A DNA stretch of 64,000 nt, taken from assembly GCF_019633745.1 (NCBI RefSeq), contig NZ_CP037968.1:2176789-2240788 (forward strand). Direction: 5' to 3'. This document shows, piece after piece, positions 27,124 to 36,530 of the stretch (the stretch's first letter is position 1; each line of letters starts with the position of its first letter). The notes under the pieces were generated by a model, which was not told the origin of the DNA, searched no databases, and was given only the letters and a program-made list of their open reading frames with translations. The position numbers and the translations under genes were made by a program. The stretch is from Methanofollis formosanus. GTDB lineage: Archaea; Halobacteriota; Methanomicrobia; Methanomicrobiales; Methanofollaceae.

Positions 27124-27564
27124 TCACTTTTCGGCGAAGACGATGGATGCGGAGTTGATGCAGTAGCGCAGTCCTGTCGGCGGCGGACCGTCCTCGAATA
27201 CGTGGCCGAGATGTGCGTCGCACCGGGCGCAGAGCACTTCGGTCCTGACCATGCCGAAACGCCGGTCAATCTGTGTCCTGATGTTCAGGTTTGAGACCGG
27301 GGCCCGGAAACTCGGCCACCCACTGCCGGAATCGAACTTCGTCTCCGAGAGGAAGAGGTCGGTGCCGCAGCAGACGCAGCGGTAGACCCCTGTCGCTTTC
27401 CAGGCGTGGTACTTCCCGGTGAAGGGCGGTTCGGTGCCTCCTTCTCTCGCTACCCTGAAGGCCTCGGGGGCGAGCCTCTGCCGCCACTCCTCCCCGGAGA
27501 GTCGGCACCGTGCCACGGTCCTCACCGTTCCCAAGGCGACGTCGTAAATCCTGACCTCGTCCAT
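27124..27564 (-). CDS. msrB: Peptide-methionine (R)-S-oxide reductase
   Basis: This 146-residue enzyme reduces the R form of methionine sulfoxide in oxidised proteins. All family marks are present: [11 protein letters not shown], zinc ligands Cys63/Cys66 and Cys112/Cys115, DSGSGWPSF, and the catalytic Cys135 in LRYCINSAS. No MsrA is seen nearby. For an anaerobic methanogen it is a protection gene against oxygen exposure. The length fits the family. Confidence 0.95.
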   Translation of the reverse strand: MDEVRIYDVALGTVRTVARCRLSGEEWRQRLAPEAFRVAREGGTEPPFTGKYHAWKATGVYRCVCCGTDLFLSETKFDSGSGWPSFRAPVSNLNIRTQIDRRFGMVRTEVLCARCDAHLGHVFEDGPPPTGLRYCINSASIVFAEK

Positions 27565-27934
27565 CGCCCCCCCTCATGCAGGGGTGAAGATAAGGGTGTC
27601 GGTACCTCGTGTCGAGTCAAGAACGAAAAGTTGTCAACACGATGCAATTGAACGAGAGCTCTCTCCTCGCGTGAAGAGATCGTAGGGATCGGCACGATCT
27701 TTTTCATGATTCGGCCCTTGCCTTCCCCCCTCTCTCTTCATCATATCGATCCATTCGTGCCGCCCAGATTGTTGAATCTTCATCCCCATCCTGCACCGGG
27801 GGGAAACCCGCCGGACCCCCCCCACGGTAAGGATAGGAGCGGGGCGGCGACGAAGTGGTGGTCTCGCTCGGTGCCCTGTCGTGAAGAGTGTGATCAGTGG
27901 CATCCCGGTCGGATAATTGAGTGATGATACGAGA
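27565..27934. repeat. Gap with GC-rich hairpin box of the repeat family
   Basis: A GC-rich box with CACCGGGGGGAAACCC and GGACCCCCCCCACGG lies at about 27795-27835, followed by GGGGCGGCGACGAAGTGGTGG as in other copies (shown in part). No inverted ends were found, so this is a partial or decayed copy. The rest of the gap shows no gene. Confidence 0.5.
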
Positions 27935-28366
27935 CTAGGCCCGTCTCCTGATCTCCATGAGGGTGAGGCTGAAGGTGAGATCTTTTCCGGCGAGCGGGTG
28001 GTTGGCGTCCACGACCACCCAGCGTTCGCTCACCTCCTTGATGGTGACGAGCGAGCTCTTCCCGTTCTCGAGGCTGACCCGTGCAATCCCGCCCGGGACC
28101 GGTTCCTCAGGGAGGTTGAGTTTTTTGCGTCTGATCCTGAAGACCAGTCTCATTTTGTGAGGTCCATATGCCTTTTTCGCCGGGAGAAAGACGGTCTTCG
28201 TCTCCCCGGGTGCCATGCCGATCAGTGTCTCCTCAAAGGCCGGATTGATCGTCCCTTCCCCGAGGGTCACCTCCTGCGGTTCCTCAGAGTGGTCGAAGAC
28301 GGTGCCGTCATCAAGCGTGCCGGTGTACTCGACGAGGACGACATCGCCCTGCGCTGCCCTCTCCAT
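27935..28366 (-). CDS. FKBP-type peptidyl-prolyl isomerase (SlyD-like)
   Basis: This 143-residue protein has the FKBP core (VVLVEYTGTLDDGTVFDHS at the N-terminus, GEGTINPAFEETLIGMAPGE) with an insert-in-flap region in the middle and the returning strands VVVDANHPLAGKDLTFSLTL at the end. This is the short archaeal/SlyD layout, acting as a prolyl isomerase and chaperone. The C-terminus has no His-rich metal tail. It is divergent from the surface protein gene at 28499. Confidence 0.92.
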   Translation of the reverse strand: MERAAQGDVVLVEYTGTLDDGTVFDHSEEPQEVTLGEGTINPAFEETLIGMAPGETKTVFLPAKKAYGPHKMRLVFRIRRKKLNLPEEPVPGGIARVSLENGKSSLVTIKEVSERWVVVDANHPLAGKDLTFSLTLMEIRRRA

Positions 28367-28498
28367 GCCTCTCTGGTGCGGCGGGCAGGGGCATAAAGGT
28401 GCGGCACAGCAAAGGTTTATTCTCCCTGATGATGAATGACCATCGATCTCTCCGGTTCCGGGATACGCTCCGGTCGGAGGAGGAATGGTGAAAATATC

Positions 28499-29320
28499 AT
28501 GTATAAGAAAATTCTTCTTGCCATGGCTCTGTGTCTCCTCTGTTCTGTGCCTGCCGCGTCGGCAGTGCTCCTCGAGGTCACGGAGAAAGGTACGATCACA
28601 GCACTTGATGTCGAGAATGGTACGATGACCATTCTGCCTGATGCGAGGTACGAGTGCAATTATTCGGTGACGCCGCCGTGCGGATGGGCCGCGATGAACG
28701 AGAGTGCCGAGGTCAACGGCACGGTCCCTGACCCGGCCGTCTTCTCGGTCTTCGAGGTCGGCGATGCCGTCGAGGTCACCTCGGTCGGCGGCGAGGGCGG
28801 TCGCTGGATCGCCGTCGGGAAACTGACGCCCTCGGAGGGAACCTGGTATGCGACCGATATCGTCGGCGACCCGGCCACCCTGCCGGCCCCGCTTCTCGGC
28901 AACTACACGCTCACCTACGAAGCGGTCCCTGACTGCGCCAACTGCACCGGTTCGGTCTGCCCGGCCGTCGAGATGAACGTTACCGTCCTGAGCGAAGGGA
29001 TGAAGGTCTTTGAAGATGTCCTCAAGCCCGGTGAAAACCTCACGTACAACGGAAGAAACGACAACTCGAGTGTTTCGATCACCTTTATCCGGGGAGAGGC
29101 CCTCTCATCCGCCTGTCCCGGCCAACCCGTTGTAGCCGGCCCACAACCGATCTCGGTTTTCCTGGTCCATGTGAACCCACCGATCGGTTTCGAGCCTGAG
29201 GAGACCGCGGTCCCGACGACGACCGTCACCACCACGACCGTCCCGACCTCTTCAGGCGGACTGCTGGTGCCGCTGGCCGCGGGTCTTCTCGGGTGTGCCG
29301 CTGCCATCAGGCGGCGCTGA
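28499..29320 (+). CDS. Secreted surface protein with C-terminal membrane anchor
   Basis: This 273-residue protein has a signal peptide (MYKKILLAMALCLLCSVPAASA), a beta-rich extracellular domain with several cysteines (CNYSVTPPCGW and CANCTGSVCP), N-glycosylation sequons, a Thr/Pro linker (TTTVTTTTVPTSSGG) and a C-terminal hydrophobic anchor LLVPLAAGLLGCAAAIRRR. The tail resembles archaeosortase-type or simple C-terminal anchors, though no PGF motif is visible. The ATG at 28499 follows GGTGA by 7 bases; the longer frame from 28436 lacks a site. The function is unknown. Confidence 0.7.
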   Translation: MYKKILLAMALCLLCSVPAASAVLLEVTEKGTITALDVENGTMTILPDARYECNYSVTPPCGWAAMNESAEVNGTVPDPAVFSVFEVGDAVEVTSVGGEGGRWIAVGKLTPSEGTWYATDIVGDPATLPAPLLGNYTLTYEAVPDCANCTGSVCPAVEMNVTVLSEGMKVFEDVLKPGENLTYNGRNDNSSVSITFIRGEALSSACPGQPVVAGPQPISVFLVHVNPPIGFEPEETAVPTTTVTTTTVPTSSGGLLVPLAAGLLGCAAAIRRR

Positions 29321-29329
29321 TCTTTTTTT

Positions 29330-30010
29330 TGGTTTTGTGGAAATCCTCACATTTCAGGGTGTGAACACGACGCAATCGCCTCCTTCTATGTTTGTGCCGG
29401 GGGCTTTGCCCGCGGACCCCAGGGATGGCGATGGAGATAGGAAGGCAGAGCGAAGAAGATGAGGATGAGATGCAATCCCCCGCCAATCTTCATCGGTGGG
29501 GGGTCCGGGGTGCGACGCCCCCCTGGTGAAGGATATGGTCAGAATGCCTGGAGGGAAGCACTTCGGTTGGAGGAGATGTTCAACCCCGGAGAGTTTTGAG
29601 ATCTGCTCGTGTGGAAGGATCTTCGATCTCTTTCCTCGAACAGGGCGGCGTATGGAGATATCACTCAATCGCCGCACCTCCCCCGTCGCCGCGACCACGA
29701 AGATAGAACCAGGACGGGAGGGAGTTGATCGCTTTTCAGGGGATCACGCCACCCCGTGCCGTCCCCGTCCTATCCTCTCGCGAGACGGCAGAACAAACGA
29801 AGTGATGAGGAGGGGCGGCACGTTCGATCGTCACGCTTCCCCCTCGTCGCGACCCCGGAGATAGAAGCGCCCGACTCTTCTTGTCACGAAAGTGCAGCAG
29901 AGAGGAACACTGCCTCGTGCCGTCTCCCGTCGAGGAGAACGATCCAGAGGATATCTCCAGAGCCGATCTTCGAGCGTTCGGTCCTCCGGGGAGATGCATC
30001 GGTCTGGAAT
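29330..30010. repeat. Mixed repeat region: MITE-like end plus two 135-bp-family units
   Basis: A decayed left end (GGTTTTGTGGAAATCC, about 29331) lies 10 bases after the surface protein stop at a T-tract. GC-rich boxes follow near 29400 and 29500. From about 29690 to 29880 there are copies of the other repeat family seen in tandem at 39703-40130 (landmarks CCTATCCTCTCGCGAGACGG and CGCGACCCCGGAGATAGAA). Nothing coding was found. Confidence 0.6.
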
Positions 30011-30021
30011 AAATCCATTGA

Positions 30022-30519
30022 TCACAGCCTGATCAGGTGCACCTCTTTCGTCCCGGTCTCCAGGACGGCGAGAGTCGGTGTGCCGGTGAGATATCCACAG
30101 GTCTCGCCCGGGTTGATCATCAGCGTCCTCCCATGCCGACCGATGAGGGGATGGTGGGTGTGGCCGGAGACAAGGACGTCGAGGTCGCCGCGCTCCATGA
30201 GCGAGGTGAGCAGGGCGGTGTCATGACCATGGACAAGCCCGATGGAGAGGTCTCCGACGCTGGTCCTGGCGCAGTCGCCGCGCAGGTCGACGTTGCCACC
30301 ATCCAGTGCGGTTTTTCTGAGTGCTTCCCGGTCACCGTCATTGTTCCCGAATACGCCGATCACCGGCGCCTCCAGTCTTTCAAGGGCCTTCATGGTGAAA
30401 GGGGCGACATAATCGCCGGTGTGGAGGACCAGCCCGACGCCCTCCCTGTTCAACACCTCGACCGCCCGTTCCACCAGGGGGAGACAGTCATGAGTATCTG
30501 CCATGATACCGATGCGCAT
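30022..30519 (-). CDS. YfcE/MJ0936-type metallophosphoesterase
   Basis: This 165-residue protein has the calcineurin-like motifs GIMADTHD, TGDY, FGNND, LVHGHD and SGHTHHP with the two-metal ligands Asp, His and Asn in order. MJ0936 and YfcE are small phosphodiesterases with unclear natural substrates. The ATG at 30519 is chosen because the conserved start is MRIGIMADTHD; the longer frame adds nine poorly fitting residues. It is divergent from the first ABC transporter operon. Confidence 0.9.
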   Translation of the reverse strand: MRIGIMADTHDCLPLVERAVEVLNREGVGLVLHTGDYVAPFTMKALERLEAPVIGVFGNNDGDREALRKTALDGGNVDLRGDCARTSVGDLSIGLVHGHDTALLTSLMERGDLDVLVSGHTHHPLIGRHGRTLMINPGETCGYLTGTPTLAVLETGTKEVHLIRL

Positions 30520-30660
30520 AGATCCCTGATGGGTGCCGACCGCCATAGCGCTTTTGCCATGCGAGGGGGCGGTGGCACTCCCTCTCCCGGCCGATCAGAA
30601 CTCCTTAACTTACGCTCATTTCGGTTAACCTGCGCCCGTGGACGTTCCCATTTCACAAGG

Positions 30661-30670
30661 GCTATATATT
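30661..30670 (+). promoter_or_regulatory. TATA box of ABC operon 1, leaderless start
   Basis: GCTATATATT lies about 25 bases before the ATG at 30692, and no ribosome site precedes the ATG, so transcription probably begins at or next to the start codon. Confidence 0.55.
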
Positions 30671-30691
30671 GTCGTGGGCCGATCATATTTT

Positions 30692-31540
30692 ATGGACAAA
30701 AGGATCCTGACCGCTTTTGTTGCAGCGATCGTCGTTCTGGCGGTTGCTCTCTGCGGATGCACCGGTACTTCCCCCGATGTGCCGGAACCCACTCCTGCAG
30801 TCACCCCTGCTGCTGAGACGAACGCCACTGAGACCACCCCTGCTGCTCAGACCGGCGAGAAGACCAAGTACATCGTGGGCATCGACGGCGACTATCCGCC
30901 GTACTCCTCGATGACCCTTGATGGAAAGCCCACCGGCTTTGATGTCGAGTCGATCCAGTGGATCGCCGACGAGATGGGCTTTGAAGTCGAGATCAAACCC
31001 ATGGCCTGGGACGGCATCATCCCCGCGCTCCAGCAGGGCAAGATCGACATGGTCTACTCGGGCATGACCATCTCCCCCGAACGCCTCGAGAAGGTGAACT
31101 TCTCCAAGCCCTACTGGATCGTCAACCAGGCTGTCGCTGTCCGTGAGGGCTCCGACCTCACCATCGAGGACGTCAAGGAGGGCAAGGTCGTGATGGGTGT
31201 CCAGCGCGGCTGCACCGCCCACACCTGGATCGACCAGCACCTCGTCGAGACCGGGAAGCTCTCCGAAGACAACCGCAAGCTCTACAAGAACGTCCAGCTC
31301 GCCCTGACCGACCTCCAGAACAAGCGGGTCGACGCGGTGATGTACGACGTCCCGGTGATCAAGGAATCCATCCAGGGCAAGCCCCTGGTGATGCTCGGTG
31401 AGATCCAGACCGATGAGGAGTACGGCGTGGCCGTCCGCAAGGAGGACAACGAGCTGCGTGCCACCATCAACGAGGGCCTGGACAAACTGATGAACTCCCC
31501 GAAGTGGGACGAACTCAAGCAGAAGTACGAGATGGAGTAA
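30692..31540 (+). CDS. Amino-acid ABC transporter substrate-binding lipoprotein (operon 1)
   Basis: This 282-residue protein is a family 3 periplasmic-type binding protein. A signal with lipobox (AVALCGCTG) anchors it outside the membrane, a Thr/Ala/Pro linker of about 40 residues follows, then the two-lobe domain starting YIVGIDGDYPPYSS. The segments GFDVESIQWIADEMGFEVE and KIDMVYSGMTISPERLEKVNFS are typical of polar amino-acid binders. It is similar to the protein at 36531 across the binding domain, but the linkers differ. It heads an SBP-permease-ATPase-permease operon. Ligand not determined. Confidence 0.9.
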   Translation: MDKRILTAFVAAIVVLAVALCGCTGTSPDVPEPTPAVTPAAETNATETTPAAQTGEKTKYIVGIDGDYPPYSSMTLDGKPTGFDVESIQWIADEMGFEVEIKPMAWDGIIPALQQGKIDMVYSGMTISPERLEKVNFSKPYWIVNQAVAVREGSDLTIEDVKEGKVVMGVQRGCTAHTWIDQHLVETGKLSEDNRKLYKNVQLALTDLQNKRVDAVMYDVPVIKESIQGKPLVMLGEIQTDEEYGVAVRKEDNELRATINEGLDKLMNSPKWDELKQKYEME

Positions 31541-31659
31541 GCGCCTCCCTTGCGCTTCTTCATCCCCTCTACCTTTTTCAATGATGGTGCTCAATTCTTA
31601 TCAAACGTGATTCGAGCCCCCATGTTTCGGACTGGACGGGGTTCCCTGCGGTGTGGTGA

Positions 31660-32343
31660 GTGCAGGTGACCGGTGTCCTTGAGGTGATCGCCCAGTCGCT
31701 CCCCTATCTTGTAGAAGGGATAGTGGTCACGCTCGTCCTCGTCCTTGCCGCTCTCGGCCTGGGCCTCCTGATGGGGCTGCCGATGGCCGTCGCCCATGTC
31801 TATGGGTCCAGGGCGGTCAAAGGGCTTATATCGGTCTATGTCTGGTTTTTCAGGGCGCTTCCGAACCTGGTGCTGCTCTTTCTCTTCTTCTTCGGAGTCT
31901 TCCCGCTCATCGGTCTTGGAGACGTCTCGCCCTTCGTGGTGGCCATCATCGTCCTGGGACTGAGATCAGGGGCCTACCAGTCGCAGATCTTCCGCGGTGC
32001 GATCCAGTCGCTGGGAGAGGGGCAGATGACCGCCGCCAGGTCGCTCGGGATGAGCAGGGGGCAGGCGATCAAGAGCATTATCCTGCCGCAGGCGGCGAGG
32101 ATCGCCCTGCCCGGGTGGTCGAACGAGTACCCGATCCTCCTCACCGACTCGGCGGTCTGCTATGCGATCGGGGTGATGGAGATCCTGTTCCGGGCCGACC
32201 AGATCGTCTCGGTGACCTACGAGCCGATGACCGTCTATGTCGGGGCGGCGGTCGTGTACATCCTTCTCAACTATGGCGGGATGTGGCTCTTCGGCAGGGT
32301 TGAGAAGAAGATCAGCATCCCGGGATTCGGAAAAGGAGCATAA
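31660..32343 (+). CDS. Polar amino-acid ABC transporter permease A (operon 1)
   Basis: This 227-residue permease has about five membrane helices and the HisMQ-type cytoplasmic loop GQMTAARSLGMSRGQAIKSI-ILPQA that couples to the ATPase. It starts at a GTG at 31660, or possibly the GTG at 31666, which is 5 bases after GGTGAG. It is closely related to the permease at 37485 but clearly diverged. It probably forms a heterodimer with the permease at 33108. Confidence 0.88.
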   Translation: MQVTGVLEVIAQSLPYLVEGIVVTLVLVLAALGLGLLMGLPMAVAHVYGSRAVKGLISVYVWFFRALPNLVLLFLFFFGVFPLIGLGDVSPFVVAIIVLGLRSGAYQSQIFRGAIQSLGEGQMTAARSLGMSRGQAIKSIILPQAARIALPGWSNEYPILLTDSAVCYAIGVMEILFRADQIVSVTYEPMTVYVGAAVVYILLNYGGMWLFGRVEKKISIPGFGKGA

Positions 32344-32347
32344 AAAT

Positions 32348-33115
32348 ATGGGTTCAGAGGATTGCATCCTCCGGGTCGAGGATATTCATAAGAAGTATGG
32401 TGAGCGGGAGGTGCTCCGCGGTGTCTCCTTCGAGGTGAAGAAAGGGGAGACGATCGTCTTCATCGGTCCTTCCGGGACCGGGAAGAGCACGCTGCTGCGG
32501 TGCATCAACCAGTTGACCGAGCCCGACGCGGGGCGGGTGTTCCTGCACGGGGAGGAGGTGACGCACTCCGGTGCACGGATCAACTATTTCCGGCAGAAGA
32601 TCGGGATGGTCTTCCAGAACTTCTACCTCTTCGACCACCTGACGGCGCTCAAAAACGTGGAGATCGCGCTGCTGAAGGTGAAGAAGATGGACCCTGCTGC
32701 GGCGCGTGAGAAGGCGCTTGCGGAACTGCGTCGTGTCGGGATGGAGGACTGGGCGGAGAACTATCCTGCCGAACTCTCGGGCGGTCAGGCGCAGCGCGTC
32801 TCGATCGCGCGTGCGCTGGCGATGGACCCGGACGTGATCCTCTTCGACGAACCGACCTCCGCCCTCGACCCCGAACTGACCCGTGAGGTGCTCGAGGTGA
32901 TGAAGGCGCTCGCCCGGCAGGGCATGACGATGCTGGTGGTGACGCACGAGATGAGTTTTGCCCGCTCGGTTGCGAACAAGATCGTCTTCATGGAGCACGG
33001 CAAGGTCCAGGAGCAGGGATCCCCCGACGAACTCATGACCAGTCCGGCGTTCGTCCGCACACGCGAGTTCGTCGGATCATTCACCGAATCATTGACTGGA
33101 ACGCAGGATGACTGA
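32348..33115 (+). CDS. Polar amino-acid ABC transporter ATPase (operon 1)
   Basis: This 255-residue ATPase has Walker A GPSGTGKST, the signature LSGGQAQR, Walker B VILFDEPTSALD and the switch His in VVTHE, as in GlnQ/HisP. It differs from the copy at 38164 at only a handful of residues before the divergent C-terminus (SFTESLTGTQDD). At DNA level two long blocks (32352-32520 and 32714-about 33045) are virtually identical to the other copy, while the middle differs at many third positions. The start follows the permease stop by 4 bases and the stop overlaps the second permease by 8. Confidence 0.93.
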   Translation: MGSEDCILRVEDIHKKYGEREVLRGVSFEVKKGETIVFIGPSGTGKSTLLRCINQLTEPDAGRVFLHGEEVTHSGARINYFRQKIGMVFQNFYLFDHLTALKNVEIALLKVKKMDPAAAREKALAELRRVGMEDWAENYPAELSGGQAQRVSIARALAMDPDVILFDEPTSALDPELTREVLEVMKALARQGMTMLVVTHEMSFARSVANKIVFMEHGKVQEQGSPDELMTSPAFVRTREFVGSFTESLTGTQDD

Positions 33116-33776
33116 AGCAGATTTTTTCCTTGAGACCCTCCTCCCCGCCCTCCTGAGCGGGACGATCATCTCCCTGCAGTTGATCGTCCTCTCGGCCCCC
33201 TTCGGGTTCCTGTTAGGCACCGGCATCGCCGTCGGCCGGACCTACGGCGGGAGGCTTCTCTCGTTCCTCTGCAAACTCTATGTCATCTTCTTCAAGGGGA
33301 CGCCCCTCCTCCTCCTCCTCTTCATCCTGTACTTCGGCCTGCCGTCGATCGGGATCGTCTTCGAACCCTTTGTTGCGGCCGTGATCGGTTTTGTCCTCTG
33401 TAATGGGGCCTACAACTCCGAATATATCAGGGGTGCCCTTCTCTCGGTGAAGGAAGGGCAGATCACCGCGGCCCAGGCGCTCGGGATGACGCGTCTCCAG
33501 GCGATCAGGAGCATCGTCCTCCCGCAGGCGCTCCGCCGGGCGATCCCCGGGGTCTCAAACGAGTTCATCTATCTCATCAAGTACTCGTCCCTCGCCTACC
33601 TCATCACGGTACCCGAACTGACCGGTGCGGGCGCCGACATAGCGTCCAAATATTTCGTATTCTTCGAGGCATTCGCCATGGTCGGGGTATTCTATCTCAT
33701 CATGGTCACCGGGGCCACCATCGCCGTCAACTGGCTGGAGAAGCGGACCGCCATCCCGGGCATGGTCACGTCCTGA
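33108..33776 (+). CDS. Polar amino-acid ABC transporter permease B (operon 1)
   Basis: This 222-residue permease carries the coupling loop EGQITAAQALGMTRLQAIRS and helices such as LLLLLFILYFGLPSIGIVF. It is the last gene of operon 1 and overlaps the ATPase gene. Its counterpart at 38932 is similar in the core but diverged at both ends. It is expected to pair with permease A. After its stop, 33777-33989 holds no gene. Confidence 0.88.
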   Translation: MTEADFFLETLLPALLSGTIISLQLIVLSAPFGFLLGTGIAVGRTYGGRLLSFLCKLYVIFFKGTPLLLLLFILYFGLPSIGIVFEPFVAAVIGFVLCNGAYNSEYIRGALLSVKEGQITAAQALGMTRLQAIRSIVLPQALRRAIPGVSNEFIYLIKYSSLAYLITVPELTGAGADIASKYFVFFEAFAMVGVFYLIMVTGATIAVNWLEKRTAIPGMVTS

Positions 33777-33989
33777 GAATATCCGGCGCTCTCTCCCAAT
33801 TTTCGGCCAGAATGGGCCAATTATACAACTCTAACTATAATTCTGAAGGGACCGGGGTATACCCCGTAAATCCAGATTGATCTGCTCTTCTGAGAGAATT
33901 CAATGATAATTTGTGACCAAATCATTAATCTGAACTCTCAGGAAACGTTTTTTCAGTATTATGGCAGAAGATCAGCGTTGGAGTTCTCG

Positions 33990-34557
33990 AAAAATGGCTT
34001 TGTAGAAATCATCTTGATGGTTCTCTTCGACGGGGGGCTTGCCGCCCCCCGAACCCCCCGCGCGAAGATAGGCGGGGAACTGAAACCCCCTTTTCATGGT
34101 CATTTCTCCACCTTCCCGAACCTATCTTCATCATGGGGGTCCGGGGGCGGAGCCCCCGGCGTGAACATGAGGGAAGGCGATGGATTCAATTCACAGGGGG
34201 GTTGAGATGATGAAAAGAGGATGGTTTACCATGAAAATGATCCCGACTATCCTCTCTTCAGGTTTGCATGAGAGTTTGAACTCGTCATATCCCGTTGAAG
34301 CCGATACACGGAGGATAGAAAATTCCTCTGATGGATCGGGCGTCCCAAATCGTCAAATCTTTCCCGCAATCTCGCGCCGGGGGGAACCCCCCGGACCCCC
34401 ACGACGAGGATAGCCGGGGGACGGCGATGAAACCAGATCTTTCAAAGGTCCTGTCGCGAGGATTGGGGTCCCGCCCACACGCCGTAGCGCAGCTCAGAAA
34501 ATTTTCATCCCGTATGCTTGAGCCCGGGGTTCATGCCCGATTCTACAGAGCCCGAAA
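33990..34557. mobile_element. MITE-like element fused to the NSS transporter gene
   Basis: The left end TGGCTTTGTAGAAATC (about 33995) and the right end (34510-34555, arms GAGCCC and GGGTTC, ending GATTCTACAGAGCCC) are inverted. Interior GC-rich boxes lie near 34050, 34140 and 34380. Its right end directly abuts the first conserved codons of the transporter at 34559, and the transporter's frame stays open back through the repeat to 34331. Confidence 0.75.
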
Positions 34558-34558
34558 A

Positions 34559-36025
34559 ATGTTCATTCTCACCGTTGTCAGTTCGGCGATCGGCCTGGGA
34601 AACCTCTGGCGTTTCCCGTACGTTGCGTATGAGAACGGTGGCGGTGCGTTCCTCATTCCCTACCTGCTTGCGCTGTTTACCGTCGGTATCCCTCTCCTCA
34701 TCCTGGAAACCGGGGTCGGGTATAAGACCCGTTCTGGTCCGCCGCTGGCATTCAAACGTCTCCTGGGCAGAGGGTACAGTGTGATCGGATGGGCCGCCGT
34801 CCTGGTTGCGTTCCTGATCGTCACGTACTATTCGGTGATCGTGGCATGGAGTTTTGACTATCTGGGCTTTTCCTTCAGTCTTGCCTGGGGCAGTGACCCG
34901 AGTGCGTTCTTCTACGACGACTTTCTCCAGCTCTCTGACGGGTTCTTCTCCATCAGCGGCCTGAACCTGATGGTCCTTGCCGGTGCAATTCTCGCCTGGA
35001 TCTGGATCTATCTCTCCATCTTCAAGGGCGTCAGGTCGGTCGAGAAGATGGTCTGGGTCACCGTCGTCGTCCCCTGGCTGTTGATCATCATCTTCGTGCT
35101 CAGGGGGATTACCCTGCCGGGCGCGATGGACGGGCTTGCCTACTATCTGACCCCCAACTTCTCGGCCCTCCTGGATCCCGGTGTCTGGATCGCCGCCTAC
35201 GGCCAGGTCTTCTACTCGATGTCGATCGGGATGGCGATCATCATCGCCTACTCCCGGTTCCTCGGCGAGAAGTCCGATGTGGTGAAGAACGCGGTGTTCA
35301 TCGCCATCGCCGACTGTTTCACCTCGATCTTTGCCGGTATCGCGGTCTTCTCCACCCTTGGCTATCTTGCCTTCACTCACGGCGTCTCGGTGACCGAAGT
35401 GGTCAGGGGCGGGATCGAACTGGCGTTCGTGACCTATCCTGCGGTTATCAGTGCGCTCCCGGTCCTTCCCCAACTCTTCGGCGTCCTCTTCTTTGCGATG
35501 CTCATCACCCTCGGGGTCGGTTCGGCCTTCTCCCTGGTGCAGGCGGTGAGCGCCAGTCTTACTGATTACGTCCGGGCCGAACGCTGGGTTCTCACCGGTG
35601 CGATCTGCATCGCCGCCTTTGCTGTCAGTCTCATTTATATGACCGATGCCGGTATCCTCTGGCTTGATATCATCGACCACTATGTCAACAACTTCCTGAT
35701 CCTCCTGGTCGGGTTTGCCGAGGCGGCCGTTATCGGTTATGTCTATGGCGCTCCGAAGCTGCGCGAGTTCGTCAACCGGTTCTCTGACTGGAAGGTCGGG
35801 CGCTGGTGGGACGTCTGTATCTGGGTCGTCATCCCCCTCTTCCTGGGCCTGGCCCTGATCATCAACGTCATCGACGGGATCGCCGATCCCTATGGCGACT
35901 ACCCGCTCGCGGCCAACCTGCTCGGGTGGGCCGAGGTCGTCGTCCTCCCGCTTGTTGCGGTGGTCCTCGCCTTTGTCTACCGGAACCATGAAGGCGTAGA
36001 CGTGGACGAACAGGCCTCTGAATAA
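34559..36025 (+). CDS. NSS-family Na+-dependent amino-acid symporter, 5' end altered by repeat
   Basis: This 488-residue transporter has about eleven helices and the LeuT-type first helix SSAIGLGNLWRFPYVAYENGG, where GLGNLWRFPY is diagnostic. SNF family members import amino acids or osmolytes with sodium. In relatives about 10-15 residues, including a conserved Trp, precede this helix; here those codons are missing and the sequence runs straight into the repeat element. Starts available are the ATG at 34559 (no ribosome site) or the ATG at 34514 inside the repeat, which adds MLEPGVHARFYRARK. It may be functional with a new N-terminus or impaired. It is placed between two amino-acid ABC operons. 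Confidence 0.85.
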   Translation: MFILTVVSSAIGLGNLWRFPYVAYENGGGAFLIPYLLALFTVGIPLLILETGVGYKTRSGPPLAFKRLLGRGYSVIGWAAVLVAFLIVTYYSVIVAWSFDYLGFSFSLAWGSDPSAFFYDDFLQLSDGFFSISGLNLMVLAGAILAWIWIYLSIFKGVRSVEKMVWVTVVVPWLLIIIFVLRGITLPGAMDGLAYYLTPNFSALLDPGVWIAAYGQVFYSMSIGMAIIIAYSRFLGEKSDVVKNAVFIAIADCFTSIFAGIAVFSTLGYLAFTHGVSVTEVVRGGIELAFVTYPAVISALPVLPQLFGVLFFAMLITLGVGSAFSLVQAVSASLTDYVRAERWVLTGAICIAAFAVSLIYMTDAGILWLDIIDHYVNNFLILLVGFAEAAVIGYVYGAPKLREFVNRFSDWKVGRWWDVCIWVVIPLFLGLALIINVIDGIADPYGDYPLAANLLGWAEVVVLPLVAVVLAFVYRNHEGVDVDEQASE

Positions 36026-36039
36026 TTTTTTTATTTCAG

Positions 36040-36378
36040 GGCCCTGTAGAAATCATTTCTGTTGAATCGGGCATGAGCCCGGGGTCCATGGTGAATTACC
36101 ATGAAGATGATCCCGGAGATCGGTTCTGTAGTGGTGAATGAAGATTTTTCCACGCCGCACTCCCGCACGGATTTGAAACATAGAAGACACGCAGATTCTT
36201 TCCCGCCGTATCGCGCCGGGGGTTTCACGCCCGGACCCCCACGACGAAGAGGGGCGGGGCGGCGGTGGATTGAGGTCTCCACCGATTTTTCTGTCTGAAT
36301 ATGGGAGATCAAACGACGAGCAATGTTCCTCGCGTATGCTTGAGCCTCAGGCTCATGCCCAATTCTACACAGCCTGAT
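36040..36378. mobile_element. MITE-like element, compact copy
   Basis: The left end GGGCCCTGTAGAAATC (about 36040) starts 14 bases after the transporter stop at a T-tract. The right end (36333-36377) has perfect arms GAGCC (36342-36346) and GGCTC (36350-36354), then CAATTCTACACAGCC. One GC-rich box (about 36215-36245) lies inside. At 340 bp this is one of the simplest complete copies and a good reference for the family. Confidence 0.78.
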
Positions 36379-36494
36379 CCGGATGAATGATCATGGGCGC
36401 TCCTGGCCTATGCATGGTTCGAAACAGCCATTGTATCTCTATTCATCCGAAGATCCTGGTCTTTTCTTTCCTGGCTCTCCGTTTCACAATTCAT

Positions 36495-36507
36495 AAAAGA
36501 TATATCA
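36495..36507 (+). promoter_or_regulatory. TATA box of ABC operon 2
   Basis: AAAAGATATATCA lies about 27 bases before the ATG at 36531, again with no ribosome site, suggesting a leaderless transcript as in operon 1. Confidence 0.5.
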
Positions 36508-36530
36508 GGGCCGACCCAAATTTTCTATGA

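Noticed and set aside
34505-35989. 494-residue open frame antisense to the NSS transporter
   Set aside because: The plus strand encodes an unmistakable transporter; the antisense product is rich in Asp, Gly, Arg and His with no family, a normal shadow in GC-rich DNA.
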